Made by a program: the position numbers and the translations under genes. A DNA stretch of 64,000 bases from an uncultured Algibacter sp. Its GTDB lineage: Bacteria; Bacteroidota; Bacteroidia; Flavobacteriales; Flavobacteriaceae. The notes under the pieces are model-generated. The model was given only the letters and a program-made list of their open reading frames with translations, ran no database searches and had not been told where the DNA came from. The stretch lies in assembly GCF_947487575.1 (NCBI RefSeq), contig NZ_CANKXG010000008.1, positions 62,001 to 126,000 on the forward strand. The letters run 5' to 3'. Positions 26,967-37,131 of the stretch are shown piece by piece; position 1 is the stretch's first letter; each line of letters begins with the position of its first letter.

Positions 26967-27350
26967 TTAAACTCTTCTTCTTTTTGGAGGACGACATCCA
27001 TTATGTGGTAATGGAGTAACATCAACAATTTCTGTTACTTCAATTCCAGCATTATGAATTGAACGGATAGCAGATTCTCTACCATTTCCTGGTCCCTTAA
27101 CATAAACCTTTACTTTCTTTAGCCCCGCTTCTGATGCCACTCCTGCAGCATCTTCGGCAGCTAATTGAGCTGCATAAGGTGTGTTTTTCTTAGAACCTCT
27201 AAATCCCATTTTACCAGCTGAAGACCATGAAATTACGTCTCCTTTTTTGTTGGTAAGTGAAATTATGATGTTATTAAAAGAAGCAGTAACGTGAGCTTCT
27301 CCAACAGCATCTACAATAACTTTACGTTTTTTTGTACTTGTCTTTGCCAT
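26967..27350 (-). CDS. rpsK: 30S ribosomal protein S11
   Basis: S11 sits on the platform of the small subunit near the mRNA exit. The 127-aa protein has the family blocks [62 protein letters not shown] and the C-terminal [18 protein letters not shown]. It is 98 bp after rpsM, a gap that holds a short AGTTGTT array, and is followed by a terminator-like hairpin. Confidence 0.98.
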   Translation of the reverse strand: MAKTSTKKRKVIVDAVGEAHVTASFNNIIISLTNKKGDVISWSSAGKMGFRGSKKNTPYAAQLAAEDAAGVASEAGLKKVKVYVKGPGNGRESAIRSIHNAGIEVTEIVDVTPLPHNGCRPPKRRRV

Positions 27351-27364
27351 ATTATTTTAGTTTC

Positions 27365-27381
27365 TAGTTGTTAGTTGTTAG
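27365..27381. repeat. Short AGTTGTT tandem array between rpsM and rpsK
   Basis: Two and a half copies of AGTTGTT lie in the 98-bp gap. The unit is the same as in the six-copy array at 6313-6355. Confidence 0.6.
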
Positions 27382-27448
27382 TGTAGAATCCTAGACTTTT
27401 ACATTTCAAACAGATTCCATCCAACTACTAAATACTAATGACTTTTAA

Positions 27449-27823
27449 TTATTTAGTTGCCTTTTTCTTATTAGCAACAGTTTTTCTTCTACCTTTTCTA
27501 GTTCTAGAGTTATTCTTAGTACGTTGCCCTCTTAATGGAAGACCAGATCTATGGCGAATACCTCTGTAACATCCAATGTCCATTAATCTCTTAATGTTTA
27601 ATTGTGTTTCAGAACGTAATTCACCTTCGATAGTAAAAGTTCCAACGGCATCACGAATACCAGAAATCTGGTCATCGGTCCAATCTTGAACTTTTGTACT
27701 TTCATCAACTTTAGCTACTGCTAAAATTTCTTTTGCTCTACTTCTACCTATTCCATAGATATAAGTTAAAGAGATAACTCCTCTTTTGTTTTTTGGTATG
27801 TCTACACCTGCAATTCTTGCCAT
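27449..27823 (-). CDS. rpsM: 30S ribosomal protein S13
   Basis: S13 forms subunit bridges and contacts the P-site tRNA. The 124-aa product has [26 protein letters not shown] at the start, [22 protein letters not shown] in the second half, and a lysine-rich tail. It follows rpmJ by 3 bp. Confidence 0.98.
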   Translation of the reverse strand: MARIAGVDIPKNKRGVISLTYIYGIGRSRAKEILAVAKVDESTKVQDWTDDQISGIRDAVGTFTIEGELRSETQLNIKRLMDIGCYRGIRHRSGLPLRGQRTKNNSRTRKGRRKTVANKKKATK

Positions 27824-27826
27824 AGC

Positions 27827-27943
27827 TTATCCTTGTCTTTGTTTGAATCTAGGATTCTTTTTGTTAATTACGTAAAGTCTACCTTTTCTACGCACAATCT
27901 TACAATCTGCGCTTCTTTTCTTTACTGATGCTCTTACTTTCAT
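27827..27943 (-). CDS. rpmJ: 50S ribosomal protein L36, zinc-ligand-poor form
   Basis: The minus strand from the ATG at 27941-27943 encodes 38 residues, [20 protein letters not shown] and so on, ending NPRFKQRQG. The length and sequence are those of L36, a small component of the large-subunit core. Classic L36 binds zinc through Cys-X2-Cys, Cys and His. Here only one of these cysteines (Cys14) remains, so it is the C-minus form. It sits between infA (4 bp) and rpsM (3 bp), its usual place. Confidence 0.97.
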   Translation of the reverse strand: MKVRASVKKRSADCKIVRRKGRLYVINKKNPRFKQRQG

Positions 27944-27947
27944 CGTA

Positions 27948-28163
27948 TTAGTATCTATAAGTTATTCGAGCCTTTGTTAAATCATAAGGACTCATTTCTA
28001 ATTTTACTTTATCTCCTGGTAATAATTTAATATAATGCATACGCATTTTACCTGAAATATGTGCAGTCACAATGTGACCATTTTCTAATTCAACACGAAA
28101 CATAGCATTTGATAATGCTTCTATAATTGTTCCGTCTTGTTCTATTGCTGCTTGTTTTGCCAT
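27948..28163 (-). CDS. infA: Translation initiation factor IF-1
   Basis: The 71-aa OB-fold protein binds the A site of the 30S subunit during initiation. The start [30 protein letters not shown] and the end [17 protein letters not shown] are typical. It lies 10 bp after secY; the adk and map genes found between secY and infA in many other bacteria are absent. Confidence 0.98.
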   Translation of the reverse strand: MAKQAAIEQDGTIIEALSNAMFRVELENGHIVTAHISGKMRMHYIKLLPGDKVKLEMSPYDLTKARITYRY

Positions 28164-28173
28164 AGTATAATAA

Positions 28174-29532
28174 TTAAGCGGATGCTTTTCTATTTTTACC
28201 AGTTTTCATCAAACCATCATAGTGTCTATTTAACAAATAAGAATTTATTTGTTGCATAGTGTCAATTGCAACTCCAACCATAATTAATAATGAGGTTCCT
28301 CCAAAAAATAAAGCCCATCCTTGTTGTACACCCATTAGTTTAACAATAAACGCTGGGAACACAGCAATAAGAGCTAAAAATATAGAACCTGGCAAGGTGA
28401 TTTGTGACATTATTCTATCTAAATATTCAGATGTTTCAGAACCTGGACGAATACCAGGAATAAAACCACCACTACGTTTTAAATCGTCTGCCATTTTATT
28501 GGTAGGCACTGTAATTGCTGTATAAAAGTATGTAAATACTATTATTAATAAAGCAAATGTTACATTGTACCAAAATCCAAACATATCAGAATAGTTTGTT
28601 GCCATCCATGTTCCAGTAGCCGTTTCCTTTAATAAAGCAGACTGCCCAATTAAACTAGGGACAAACATAAGAGCCTGTGCAAAAATAATTGGCATAACCC
28701 CAGAAGCATTAAGCTTTAATGGAATGTACTGTCTTGAACCCGCCATAGCACTTTTTTCATAACCACCGGAAGCTGTTCTTCTTGCATATTGCACTGCTAT
28801 TTTTCTAACCCCCATGACTAACATGATAGATGCTAAAATGATAACAAACCAGATAACAAATTCAATTAATACCATCATTAATCCTCCGTTTCCTCCACCT
28901 TCTAATCTGGTAGCTGCATTTTGTAAAAATGCTTGAGGTAACGTAGCAATAATACCAACCATAATTAATAAAGATATCCCATTACCAATACCTTTATCAG
29001 TAATTTTTTCTCCTAACCACATAGCAAATATACATCCCGTTACTAAAATAGTAATTGATGAAAAATAAAATAATGGACCTTGTCCTAATAAAAAGGCACT
29101 TTCAGGAATTCCAAACATTGGAGTTAAACTTGCCAAATAACCAGGAGCTTGTAATAAACAAATAGCAATTGTTAACCAACGTGTAATTTGATTTATTTTC
29201 TTTTGCCCACTAGCTCCTTCTTTTTGTAGTTTTTGTAAATACGGAATAGCTATTCCCATTAATTGTACAACAATAGAAGCTGAAATGTATGGCATGATAC
29301 CCAAAGCAAATACAGATGCATTTGCAAATGCTCCACCGGTAAACATATTAAGTATACTCAATATACCTGAATCCGTTCCTTGTTGCAATCCGCCTAATTG
29401 AGCTGCATCTATACCTGGTAAAACCACTTGAGCACCAAAACGATAAACTAACAACAGACCCAATGTAACTATGATTCTGTTTCTTAGTTCCTCAATTTTC
29501 CAAACATTTTTTAACGATTCTATAAATTTCAT
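28174..29532 (-). CDS. secY: Protein translocase subunit SecY
   Basis: SecY is the channel of the SecYEG translocon in the inner membrane. The 452-aa protein has ten predicted spans. Visible marks are the plug and early TM region ([15 protein letters not shown]), [34 protein letters not shown], the [35 protein letters not shown] loop in pieces, and [16 protein letters not shown]. It follows rplO by 14 bp, the normal spc-operon position. Confidence 0.98.
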   Translation of the reverse strand: MKFIESLKNVWKIEELRNRIIVTLGLLLVYRFGAQVVLPGIDAAQLGGLQQGTDSGILSILNMFTGGAFANASVFALGIMPYISASIVVQLMGIAIPYLQKLQKEGASGQKKINQITRWLTIAICLLQAPGYLASLTPMFGIPESAFLLGQGPLFYFSSITILVTGCIFAMWLGEKITDKGIGNGISLLIMVGIIATLPQAFLQNAATRLEGGGNGGLMMVLIEFVIWFVIILASIMLVMGVRKIAVQYARRTASGGYEKSAMAGSRQYIPLKLNASGVMPIIFAQALMFVPSLIGQSALLKETATGTWMATNYSDMFGFWYNVTFALLIIVFTYFYTAITVPTNKMADDLKRSGGFIPGIRPGSETSEYLDRIMSQITLPGSIFLALIAVFPAFIVKLMGVQQGWALFFGGTSLLIMVGVAIDTMQQINSYLLNRHYDGLMKTGKNRKASA

Positions 29533-29546
29533 ACTTATAATACGTC

Positions 29547-29999
29547 TTATAAAGTTATCGCTTCTCCTCCAGCAGCTTCAATTGCAGCTTTTGCTGAAGC
29601 AGTAAACTTATGAGCAGATACTTTTAATTTTGCTTTTAATTCTCCACGCCCCATAATTTTAACTAAATCATTCTTTCCAGCTAAACGGTTTATGAATAAT
29701 GTTTCAAAATCTACTGTACCCTTAATTTTCTTATCATCAACCAATTGTTGTAACGTATCTAAATTGACACCTTGATACTCTACACGGTTAATGTTAGTAA
29801 AACCAAACTTAGGAACACGTCTTTGAAGTGGCATTTGACCACCTTCAAATCCTAGTTTCTTAGAATAACCAGAACGTGATTTAGCTCCTTTGTGACCACG
29901 AGTTGCCGTACCACCTTTTCCAGAACCTTGTCCTCTACCTATTCTTTTACCTTGGTTTTTTACTGAACCTTCTGCAGGTTTTAAATTACTTAAATCCAT
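29547..29999 (-). CDS. rplO: 50S ribosomal protein L15
   Basis: L15 joins late in large-subunit assembly. The 150-aa protein has an N-terminal glycine-rich region GRGQGSGKGGTATRGHKGAKSR, then FEGGQMPLQRRVPKFGF, and a C-terminal domain with the signature region near KAAIEAAGGEAI. It lies between rpmD and secY. Confidence 0.98.
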   Translation of the reverse strand: MDLSNLKPAEGSVKNQGKRIGRGQGSGKGGTATRGHKGAKSRSGYSKKLGFEGGQMPLQRRVPKFGFTNINRVEYQGVNLDTLQQLVDDKKIKGTVDFETLFINRLAGKNDLVKIMGRGELKAKLKVSAHKFTASAKAAIEAAGGEAITL

Positions 30000-30015
30000 T
30001 TTTCAGTTTATATTT

Positions 30016-30195
30016 TTAAGCTTCTTCAACAGAAACTAAATGTGAAACTTTAGCAACCATACCAAGAATATTTGGTGTGGCCTCATGCTCTTTAACTTGA
30101 CCAATCTTTTTTAGACCAAGAGCTTCTAAAGTTCTTTTTTGTCTTTGCGTACGATTGATTGCGCTTTTAACTTTTTTTACTTTAATCTTTGCCAT
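30016..30195 (-). CDS. rpmD: 50S ribosomal protein L30
   Basis: The minus-strand frame from the ATG at 30193-30195 encodes 59 residues: MAKIKVKKVKSAINRTQRQK, then RTLEALGLKKIG, HEATPNILGMVAKV and VSVEEA. Length and sequence are those of bacterial L30, and it lies in its standard place between rpsE (11 bp) and rplO (16 bp). Confidence 0.97.
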   Translation of the reverse strand: MAKIKVKKVKSAINRTQRQKRTLEALGLKKIGQVKEHEATPNILGMVAKVSHLVSVEEA

Positions 30196-30206
30196 CTCTG
30201 TCTATA

Positions 30207-30731
30207 TTAAGCGTTAAAAACTTGTTCAAGTGAAATACCTCTATCTCTCGCGATTGCGTTCGCATCTCTTAATTGTAACAAAGCATCAAATGTTGCCTTT
30301 ACTACATTATGAGGATTTGAAGACCCTTGAGATTTTGATAATACATCATGCACACCAACTGCTTCAAGTACCGTTCTTACAGCACCACCAGCAATTACAC
30401 CTGTACCAGGGGCAGCAGGGATAATATTTACTCTAGCTCCACCGTACTTACCTTTTTGCTCATGTGGTAAGGTTCCTTTTATAATAGGAATTCTAACTAG
30501 GTTTTTCTTTGCATCTTCAACGGCTTTTGCGATTGCACTAGCAACGTCTTTAGATTTCCCTAAACCTTGTCCTACAACACCTGCTTCATCACCAACCACT
30601 ACAATTGCTGAAAAACCAAATGCTCTACCACCTTTAGTTACTTTTGTAACTCTTTGTACCCCAACTAAACGATCCTTAAGATCTAATCCACCTGGTTTTA
30701 CTAATTCTGCACTTTTATATTTTTTAAACAT
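30207..30731 (-). CDS. rpsE: 30S ribosomal protein S5
   Basis: S5 with S4 and S12 controls decoding accuracy at the A site. The 174-aa protein has the double-stranded RNA-binding-like N-terminal domain ([21 protein letters not shown]) and the C-terminal domain with [27 protein letters not shown] in pieces. The final segment [18 protein letters not shown] is also conserved. Confidence 0.98.
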   Translation of the reverse strand: MFKKYKSAELVKPGGLDLKDRLVGVQRVTKVTKGGRAFGFSAIVVVGDEAGVVGQGLGKSKDVASAIAKAVEDAKKNLVRIPIIKGTLPHEQKGKYGGARVNIIPAAPGTGVIAGGAVRTVLEAVGVHDVLSKSQGSSNPHNVVKATFDALLQLRDANAIARDRGISLEQVFNA

Positions 30732-30737
30732 AATTTC

Positions 30738-31094
30738 TTAGAATTTAAGTCCTGCTTCTCTAGCACCTTCTGCTAATGATTTAACTCTTCCGTGGTATAA
30801 ATATCCACCTCTATCAAAAGCTATAGTTTCAACACCAGCTTTTAAAGCTTTTTCAGCAAGTGCTTTACCTACTAATTTAGCTACTTCTGATTTAGTTACT
30901 TTCGCAGAATTAATGTCTTTATCTCTTGAAGATGCTGCACTGATAGTGTTACCAGTAACATCATCTACTATTTGAGCATAAATTTCTTTATTACTTCTAT
31001 AAACAGCTAACCTTGGTCTTGCTTCTGTTCCAGAAACAACCTTACGGATTCTGTTTTTTATTCTTAGTCTTCTTTCGTTCTTTGTCAATGCCAT
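30738..31094 (-). CDS. rplR: 50S ribosomal protein L18
   Basis: L18 binds 5S rRNA in the central protuberance. The 118-aa product has [36 protein letters not shown] in pieces. The C-terminal signature [28 protein letters not shown], also in pieces, completes the match. Confidence 0.98.
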   Translation of the reverse strand: MALTKNERRLRIKNRIRKVVSGTEARPRLAVYRSNKEIYAQIVDDVTGNTISAASSRDKDINSAKVTKSEVAKLVGKALAEKALKAGVETIAFDRGGYLYHGRVKSLAEGAREAGLKF

Positions 31095-31104
31095 AACTTA
31101 ATTA

Positions 31105-31647
31105 TTAAGCTGATTTACCTGCTTTTCTTCTTATTTCTTCACCAACAAACTTGACTCCTTTTCCTTTGTAAGGCTCAGGTTTTCTAAATCCGCGGATTTT
31201 CGCAGCTACTTGACCAACAAGTTGTTTATCGAATGATGTTAGTTTAACTATTGGGTTTTTTCCCTTTTCTGATATAGTTTCCACTTTTACTTCTGGAGCT
31301 ATATTTAATATAATATTATGAGAAAACCCTAAGGCTAAATCTAATTTTTGTCCTTGATTTGATGCTCTATAACCTACACCTACCAATTCTAATTCTTTAG
31401 TCCATCCTTTAGATACACCTTCAACCATATTATTCATTAAAGATCTATATAAACCATGTTTGGCTTTTTGCTCTTTAGTATCTGAAGAACGTGTAACTAG
31501 AACATTTCCATCTTCTACTTTAATTTCAACTGCATCGAAATTTTGTGTTAACTCTCCTAATTTTCCTTTTACAGTTACAACGCTATCTTTAACGTCTACT
31601 GTTACACCTTCTGGAATGGCTACTGGATTATTTCCTATTCTTGACAT
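31105..31647 (-). CDS. rplF: 50S ribosomal protein L6
   Basis: L6 binds near the sarcin-ricin loop at the GTPase centre. The 180-aa protein starts MSRIGNNPVAIPEGVTVDV, has two repeated alpha/beta domains, and ends with PEPYKGKGVKFVGEEIRRKAGKSA in pieces, the family signature. Confidence 0.98.
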   Translation of the reverse strand: MSRIGNNPVAIPEGVTVDVKDSVVTVKGKLGELTQNFDAVEIKVEDGNVLVTRSSDTKEQKAKHGLYRSLMNNMVEGVSKGWTKELELVGVGYRASNQGQKLDLALGFSHNIILNIAPEVKVETISEKGKNPIVKLTSFDKQLVGQVAAKIRGFRKPEPYKGKGVKFVGEEIRRKAGKSA

Positions 31648-31664
31648 TTCTTTCTGGCTTTAAA

Positions 31665-32063
31665 TTAGTGTACGTAACATAATACTTCACCACCTACATT
31701 ATCTCTTTTGGCCTGTTTACCCGTCATAACGCCATGAGACGTAGAAACGATAGCAATACCAAGTCCGTTAAGGATTCTAGGCAACTCATTAGCACCTGCA
31801 TACTGACGTAAACCTGGTGTACTAATTCGTTGAAGCTTTTTAATTACTGGTTCTTTTGTTTCCTTATTGTACTTAAGAGCTATTTTAATAGTTCCTTGTA
31901 CAGAAGAATCATCAAATTTATAACTTAAAATATATCCTTGCTCGAATAATATTTTAGTGATATCTTTCTTCAAATTAGATGCAGGTATCTCCACTACTCT
32001 GTGGTTAGCACGCACTGCATTTCTAATTCTTGTCAAATAATCCGCAATTGGATCTGAGTACAT
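31665..32063 (-). CDS. rpsH: 30S ribosomal protein S8
   Basis: S8 binds the 16S central domain and represses spc-type operons in some bacteria. The 132-aa product starts MYSDPIADYLTRIRNAVRANH and ends with the signature GLGIAIVSTSHGVMTGKQAKRDNVGGEVLCYVH in pieces. A 68-bp gap separates it from rpsN. Confidence 0.98.
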   Translation of the reverse strand: MYSDPIADYLTRIRNAVRANHRVVEIPASNLKKDITKILFEQGYILSYKFDDSSVQGTIKIALKYNKETKEPVIKKLQRISTPGLRQYAGANELPRILNGLGIAIVSTSHGVMTGKQAKRDNVGGEVLCYVH

Positions 32064-32131
32064 AATGAATTGATTTTGTGGTCTTGGTTTTCGAACTATT
32101 TCGAACCTTAAACCCGATTATTTAAATAATA

Positions 32132-32401
32132 TTACCAACTAGCTTTTCTTACTCCAGGGATAAGGCCTTGATTGGCCATTTCTCTAAAAGTTACACGAGA
32201 AATCCCAAAAGTTCTCATATATCCTTTTGGTCTTCCTGTTAATTTACATCTATTATGCTGACGAATAGGAGATGCATTTTTAGGCAACTTTTGTAATGCT
32301 TCATAATCTCCAGCTTCTTTTAAAGCTTTACGTTTCTCAGCATACTTAGCCACTGTTTTAGCTCTTTTTACCTCACGGGCTTTCATTGATTCTTTAGCCA
32401 T
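32132..32401 (-). CDS. rpsN: 30S ribosomal protein S14, zinc-independent long form
   Basis: At 89 residues this is the longer S14 type without zinc-binding cysteine pairs. It starts [20 protein letters not shown] and ends with the conserved [40 protein letters not shown]. Together with the C-minus L36 it shows that two small ribosomal proteins here lack structural zinc. Confidence 0.98.
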   Translation of the reverse strand: MAKESMKAREVKRAKTVAKYAEKRKALKEAGDYEALQKLPKNASPIRQHNRCKLTGRPKGYMRTFGISRVTFREMANQGLIPGVRKASW

Positions 32402-32404
32402 ATC

Positions 32405-32956
32405 TTAGTTCTTTTGAAAAGGTAATCCTAATTCGGTTAATAATGATTTTGCTTCTTTATCAGTATCTGCAGTAGTTACAAATGTGATATCCATACCAGA
32501 AATTTTATTCACTTTATCAATGTTAATTTCTGGGAATATAATTTGTTCAGTAACTCCTAAATTGTAATTACCTCTACCATCAAATCCTGTTGCCTTAATA
32601 CCGTTAAAGTCTCTAACACGTGGAAGTGCAGAAGTTACTAAACGATCTAAAAACTCATACATTTTTTCACCACGTAAGGTTACTTTAACACCAATTGGCA
32701 TTCCTTTACGTAATTTAAATGATGCAACATCCTTTTTAGATAATGTAGATATTGCTTTTTGCCCAGATATAGTAGTTACCTCTTCTAACGCGTAGTCGAT
32801 TAACTTTTTGTCTGCAACGGCTGCACCAACACCTTTAGATATTACTATCTTAGTAAGTTTAGGAACCTGCATTACATTCTTATACCCAAATTCGTCTGTA
32901 AGAGCTGCAATTACTTTGCTTTTATACTCTTCTTTAAGTCTTGGTGAATATGCCAT
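32405..32956 (-). CDS. rplE: 50S ribosomal protein L5
   Basis: L5 binds 5S rRNA and touches the P-site tRNA. The 183-aa product has [30 protein letters not shown] in pieces, [26 protein letters not shown] in pieces, and the C-terminal [18 protein letters not shown]. Confidence 0.98.
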   Translation of the reverse strand: MAYSPRLKEEYKSKVIAALTDEFGYKNVMQVPKLTKIVISKGVGAAVADKKLIDYALEEVTTISGQKAISTLSKKDVASFKLRKGMPIGVKVTLRGEKMYEFLDRLVTSALPRVRDFNGIKATGFDGRGNYNLGVTEQIIFPEINIDKVNKISGMDITFVTTADTDKEAKSLLTELGLPFQKN

Positions 32957-32958
32957 AA

Positions 32959-33270
32959 CTATATTACTTCATTAGATTTTGTTGAAAATCTTACTTTTTT
33001 ATCGCCTTCTATTTTATATCCAACTCTTGTTGTTTCACCTTTTGAGGTTAACAATGATAAGTTAGAAATATGAATAGCAGCTTCTTTCTCTACGATTCCT
33101 CCTTGAGGATTTTGTGCACTTGGCTTAGTATGTTTCTTCACCATGTTTACACCCTCAACAATCGCTTTGTTCTTTTCTATTAATACTTTTTGTACTTTAC
33201 CTTCAGATCCTTTATGATCTCCAGCAATTACTTTTACAGTATCTCCAGTTTTTATTTTAAGCTTTGTCAT
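32959..33270 (-). CDS. rplX: 50S ribosomal protein L24
   Basis: L24 initiates large-subunit assembly at the 5' end of 23S rRNA. The 103-aa protein has the KOW motif [22 protein letters not shown] near the N-terminus, followed by [20 protein letters not shown]. It is 15 bp after rplN and 2 bp before rplE. Confidence 0.97.
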   Translation of the reverse strand: MTKLKIKTGDTVKVIAGDHKGSEGKVQKVLIEKNKAIVEGVNMVKKHTKPSAQNPQGGIVEKEAAIHISNLSLLTSKGETTRVGYKIEGDKKVRFSTKSNEVI

Positions 33271-33285
33271 CTTACTTATAATGTA

Positions 33286-33654
33286 TTAAAGCACCTCTGG
33301 CGCTAATGATACAATCTTCATGAATTGTTTATCACGAAGCTCTCTCGCAACAGGACCAAATACACGTGTTCCTCTCATTTCTCCCGTTGGGTTTAATAAA
33401 ACACAAGCATTATCATCAAATCTTATATAAGATCCATCTGGTCTTCTTACCTCTTTCTTGGTACGTACAACAACTGCTGTAGAAACTGCTTTTTTCTTAA
33501 TGTTTCCATTAGGAGTAGCATCTTTTACAGAAACAACTATTTTGTCTCCTACAGAAGCGTATCTTCTTTTAGTACCTCCCAACACACGGATAACTAAAAC
33601 TTCTTTAGCTCCAGTATTGTCTGCTACTTTTATTCTTGATTCTTGCTGTAACAT
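33286..33654 (-). CDS. rplN: 50S ribosomal protein L14
   Basis: L14 forms a bridge to the small subunit. The 122-aa product starts [27 protein letters not shown] and has the signature region [29 protein letters not shown] in pieces. Confidence 0.98.
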   Translation of the reverse strand: MLQQESRIKVADNTGAKEVLVIRVLGGTKRRYASVGDKIVVSVKDATPNGNIKKKAVSTAVVVRTKKEVRRPDGSYIRFDDNACVLLNPTGEMRGTRVFGPVARELRDKQFMKIVSLAPEVL

Positions 33655-33656
33655 AA

Positions 33657-33914
33657 TTATTTAGCTCTTTCTAGGATTTCTACTAATCTCCAACATTTAG
33701 ATTTACTTAAAGGTCTTGTTTCCATAATCTTTACAGTATCTCCAATATTACAATCGTTTGTTTCGTCGTGCGCAACATATTTCTTTGTTTTCAACACGAA
33801 CTTTCCATACATAGGGTGTTTTACTTTTTTAACTTCTGCAACAACTATTGATTTTTGCATTTTGTTACTTGTAACAACTCCTACACGTTCTTTTCTTAAA
33901 TTTCTTGTTTCCAT
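33657..33914 (-). CDS. rpsQ: 30S ribosomal protein S17
   Basis: S17 is an OB-fold protein of the 16S 5' domain. The 85-aa product starts [20 protein letters not shown] and has the signature [23 protein letters not shown]. Confidence 0.98.
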   Translation of the reverse strand: METRNLRKERVGVVTSNKMQKSIVVAEVKKVKHPMYGKFVLKTKKYVAHDETNDCNIGDTVKIMETRPLSKSKCWRLVEILERAK

Positions 33915-33926
33915 CTTTCAGCAGAA

Positions 33927-34118
33927 TTATTGTAATTCTCTTTTAGTTAATTCAGTCGCAATTCTAGCTACAGTTCTTCTTATAGAACGTAATTGAATTG
34001 GATTTTCTAAAGGAGATATTGCATGAGCCAATTTTAGGTCTGAATAACTCTTTTTTGTTTCACCAAGCTTATCTTGTAACTCAGCTACAGATAATTCTTT
34101 AATTTCTGATTGTTTCAT
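33927..34118 (-). CDS. rpmC: 50S ribosomal protein L29
   Basis: L29 lies near the tunnel exit and helps dock SRP and trigger factor. The 63-aa helical hairpin starts MKQSEIKELSVAELQDKLGE and carries the family motif NPIQLRSIRRTVARIATEL. Confidence 0.97.
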   Translation of the reverse strand: MKQSEIKELSVAELQDKLGETKKSYSDLKLAHAISPLENPIQLRSIRRTVARIATELTKRELQ

Positions 34119-34131
34119 AATATCAAATAAA

Positions 34132-34551
34132 TTATGCTTCGTAATCTCTAGCGATTATAAACTTAGTTTTTACTGGTAGTTTTTGTGCTGCTAAACGCAA
34201 TGCTTCTTTTGCAACGTCTAATGGCACTCCTCCTACTTCAAATAAAACACGACCAGGTCTACACACGGCAACCCATAATTCAACGGCACCCTTACCTTTA
34301 CCCATACGTACTTCAAGAGGCTTTTTTGTAATAGGCTTATCTGGAAATATTTTAATCCAAAGTTGACCTTCTCTTTTCATGTAACGTGTAGCGGCAATAC
34401 GTGCTGCTTCAATTTGACGTGCAGTAATAAACGTAGCGTCCATTGCTTTTATTCCAAAAGTACCGTTTGAAAGTTGATGTCCTCTTCCAGAGAGACCTTT
34501 CATACGTCCTTTTTGTTGTTTACGAAATTTTGTTCTTTTAGGCTGTAACAT
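34132..34551 (-). CDS. rplP: 50S ribosomal protein L16
   Basis: L16 organises the A-site tRNA elbow region of the 50S subunit. The 139-aa product starts [21 protein letters not shown] and has [29 protein letters not shown] in pieces, and [24 protein letters not shown] in pieces. Confidence 0.98.
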   Translation of the reverse strand: MLQPKRTKFRKQQKGRMKGLSGRGHQLSNGTFGIKAMDATFITARQIEAARIAATRYMKREGQLWIKIFPDKPITKKPLEVRMGKGKGAVELWVAVCRPGRVLFEVGGVPLDVAKEALRLAAQKLPVKTKFIIARDYEA

Positions 34552-34572
34552 TTTTCTTTACTTTATAAAAAA

Positions 34573-35292
34573 TTACTTTCTACGACGAGGTCCTTTATTG
34601 CCACCTCTTCCGGCTCCACCTTTTCCTTGCTTCTTAGATAAACCAACAAGCGGAGAAAGTTCTCTTTTACCATATACTTCACCTTTCATGATCCATACTT
34701 TAACACCCAATCTACCATAAGTAGTGTGCGCCTCAACTAAAGCATAGTCAATATCGGCTCTAAAAGTTGATAAAGGAATACGTCCTTCTTTGTAGTGTTC
34801 AGAACGTGCCATTTCAGCACCATTTAAACGTCCACTAATCTGGATTTTAATTCCTTCAGCATTCATACGCATTGTAGCAGCAATAGCCATCTTAATTGCA
34901 CGTCTGTATGAAATTCTATTTTCAATTTGACGAGCGATGCTTGATCCTACTAAAAATGCATCAAGTTCAGGTCTTTTAATCTCAAAGATGTTAATCTGAA
35001 CTTCTTTTCCAGTAATTTTCTTAAGCTCTTCTTTTAACTTGTCTACCTCTTGACCACCTTTTCCGATAATAATACCAGGTCTAGCAGTAGTGATAGTAAC
35101 GGTTACAAGTTTTAAAGTTCTCTCAATAATTACTCTACTTACACTAGCTTTAGATAAACGCGCGTGAACGTATTTTCTAATCTTATCGTCTTCGGCAAGT
35201 TTATCACCATAATCGTTTCCTCCGTACCAGTTAGATTCCCATCCTCTGATAATTCCTAAGCGATTCCCGACTGGATTTGTCTTTTGTCCCAT
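34573..35292 (-). CDS. rpsC: 30S ribosomal protein S3
   Basis: S3 forms part of the mRNA entry tunnel. I chose the ATG at 35290-35292 ([20 protein letters not shown], 239 aa), the family N-terminus; an ATG 12 codons upstream overlaps the end of rplV and adds an unrelated leader. The KH domain region is [18 protein letters not shown], and the C-terminal domain ends in a basic, glycine-rich tail [17 protein letters not shown]. Confidence 0.97.
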   Translation of the reverse strand: MGQKTNPVGNRLGIIRGWESNWYGGNDYGDKLAEDDKIRKYVHARLSKASVSRVIIERTLKLVTVTITTARPGIIIGKGGQEVDKLKEELKKITGKEVQINIFEIKRPELDAFLVGSSIARQIENRISYRRAIKMAIAATMRMNAEGIKIQISGRLNGAEMARSEHYKEGRIPLSTFRADIDYALVEAHTTYGRLGVKVWIMKGEVYGKRELSPLVGLSKKQGKGGAGRGGNKGPRRRK

Positions 35293-35299
35293 ACTGTTA

Positions 35300-35707
35300 T
35301 TAAGCTTGTGTGTTATTATTAGCTCCAACTACGATTGTAACGTGGTTTGAACGTTTTCTAATTCTGTGTGCACGACCTTGAGGAGCTGGACGCAATCTTT
35401 TTAACATAGATCCGCTATCAACTTTAATCTCCTTTACTACCAATTCAGCCTCTTCAATGTTAGCTTCTTCGTTTTTAGATTGCCAGTTTGCAATTGCAGA
35501 CAATAACAATTTCTCTAAACGACCTGATGCTTCCTTCTGGTTGAATTTTAGTATATTTAGTGCATTTTCTACCTTTTCGCCTCTTACTAAATCGGCTACT
35601 AAGCGCATTTTTCTCGGTGATGTAGGACAGTTATTAAGTTTAGCAAAAGCAACATGTTTTTTAGCTTCCTTAATAGCGTCTGCCATTTGTTTTTTACGAC
35701 TTCCCAT
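35300..35707 (-). CDS. rplV: 50S ribosomal protein L22
   Basis: L22 lines the constriction of the exit tunnel. The 135-aa product has [30 protein letters not shown] in pieces and the hairpin end [24 protein letters not shown] in pieces. It begins [20 protein letters not shown], the longer N-terminus usual in this phylum. Confidence 0.97.
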   Translation of the reverse strand: MGSRKKQMADAIKEAKKHVAFAKLNNCPTSPRKMRLVADLVRGEKVENALNILKFNQKEASGRLEKLLLSAIANWQSKNEEANIEEAELVVKEIKVDSGSMLKRLRPAPQGRAHRIRKRSNHVTIVVGANNNTQA

Positions 35708-35713
35708 AGCTTA

Positions 35714-35992
35714 CTACTTTTTACCTTTATTTTTAGCACCTGCATGTCCACGGAATGAACGTGTTGGTGAAAATTCTCCTAATTTATGCCCCACCATGTT
35801 TTCAGTAACATATACTGGAACAAATTGACGGCCATTGTGTACTGCTATTGTTTGTCCAACAAAATCTGGAGTAATCATAGAGGCTCTAGACCACGTTTTG
35901 ATTACTGTTTTTTTGTTATTCTCAACATTTACAGCCACTTTTTTCTCTAATTTATAATGAACGTAAGGTCCTTTTTTTAATGATCTTGCCAT
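35714..35992 (-). CDS. rpsS: 30S ribosomal protein S19
   Basis: S19 sits with S13 in the head of the small subunit. The 92-aa product starts [19 protein letters not shown] and carries [39 protein letters not shown] in pieces. Confidence 0.98.
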   Translation of the reverse strand: MARSLKKGPYVHYKLEKKVAVNVENNKKTVIKTWSRASMITPDFVGQTIAVHNGRQFVPVYVTENMVGHKLGEFSPTRSFRGHAGAKNKGKK

Positions 35993-35995
35993 GTC

Positions 35996-36823
35996 TTATT
36001 TCTTTCTACGTTCTACAATATATTTATTACTTGCTTTAGTCTTAGAACGGGTTCTATAACCTTTAGCTGGAATACCGTTTCTAGAACGAGGATGTCCACC
36101 TGAAGATTTACCTTCACCACCACCCATTGGGTGATCAACTGGATTCATAACTACTGGTCTAGTACGTGGTCTTCTTCCTAACCATCTTGTTCTACCTGCT
36201 TTACCTCCAACTAATAATTGATGATCCGAATTAGATACAACACCTATAGTAGCCATACAGTTAGCAAGAATTAATCTTGTTTCACCTGAAGGCAGTTTAA
36301 CTGTAGCAAATTTACCTTCTCTTGCCATTAATTGAGCAAAAGCACCAGCACTACGAGCCATAATAGCTCCTTGACCTGGACGTAATTCTATACAAGAGAT
36401 AATAGTTCCTAATGGAATTTGACTTAATGGCATCGCGTTTCCAATTTCTGGAGCAACACCTTCTTTACCAGACACTACATTTTGTCCAACCTGAAGTCCA
36501 TTTTGAGCAATAATGTATCTTTTCTCGCCATCTTGATAATTCAATAACGCAATAAAAGCAGTTCTGTTTGGATCGTATTGAATAGAAGCTACTTCACCAG
36601 GAATACCTGCTTTGTCTCTTTTAAAATCGATAATACGATACTTTTTCTTATGACCTCCACCAATATAGCGCATGGTCATTTTTCCTCGATTGTTTCTACC
36701 ACCAGACCTTTTGTTCGGAACGAGTAAACTCTTTTCCGGCTTATCAGTAGTAATGGCATCGTAACCGTTTACTACTCTAAATCGCTGTCCTGGTGTGATT
36801 GGTTTTAATTTTCTTACTGACAT
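35996..36823 (-). CDS. rplB: 50S ribosomal protein L2
   Basis: L2 is needed for subunit joining and supports the peptidyl-transferase centre. The 275-aa product starts [20 protein letters not shown] and has [32 protein letters not shown], and the signature [20 protein letters not shown], whose histidine region faces the active site. Confidence 0.98.
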   Translation of the reverse strand: MSVRKLKPITPGQRFRVVNGYDAITTDKPEKSLLVPNKRSGGRNNRGKMTMRYIGGGHKKKYRIIDFKRDKAGIPGEVASIQYDPNRTAFIALLNYQDGEKRYIIAQNGLQVGQNVVSGKEGVAPEIGNAMPLSQIPLGTIISCIELRPGQGAIMARSAGAFAQLMAREGKFATVKLPSGETRLILANCMATIGVVSNSDHQLLVGGKAGRTRWLGRRPRTRPVVMNPVDHPMGGGEGKSSGGHPRSRNGIPAKGYRTRSKTKASNKYIVERRKK

Positions 36824-36833
36824 TTGTCTTTAA

Positions 36834-37124
36834 TTACATGTTACTGTATAAATCAATCATTTCACCTTCCGCCAGTTGTACAATTGCCTTTTTAACAGCA
36901 TTTGTTTTACCATGTTGAATACCCGTTTTAGTAAACTTAGTATTGCGATCTGGACGGACATTTATAGTACGAACTTTTTCAACAGAAACTCCGTAAGTGG
37001 CTTCCACCGCTTTCTTGATTTCTACCTTGTTCGCCTTTGTATTCACCGCGAAAGTATAGCAGTTTCTCAACTCGCTATCTGCAGTCGCTTTTTCTGTGAT
37101 TATAGGTTTAATTAAGATACTCAT
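36834..37124 (-). CDS. rplW: 50S ribosomal protein L23
   Basis: L23 is the docking site for trigger factor and SRP at the tunnel exit. The 96-aa product starts MSILIKPIITEKATADSELR and has YTFAVNTKANKVEIKKAVEATYGVSVEKVRTI in pieces, the family core. Confidence 0.97.
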   Translation of the reverse strand: MSILIKPIITEKATADSELRNCYTFAVNTKANKVEIKKAVEATYGVSVEKVRTINVRPDRNTKFTKTGIQHGKTNAVKKAIVQLAEGEMIDLYSNM

Positions 37125-37131
37125 CTGTTTC

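Noticed and set aside
34573-35328. Longer rpsC start overlapping rplV
   Set aside because: The extra 12 residues are not found in S3; the MGQKTNPVG start at 35292 is standard.
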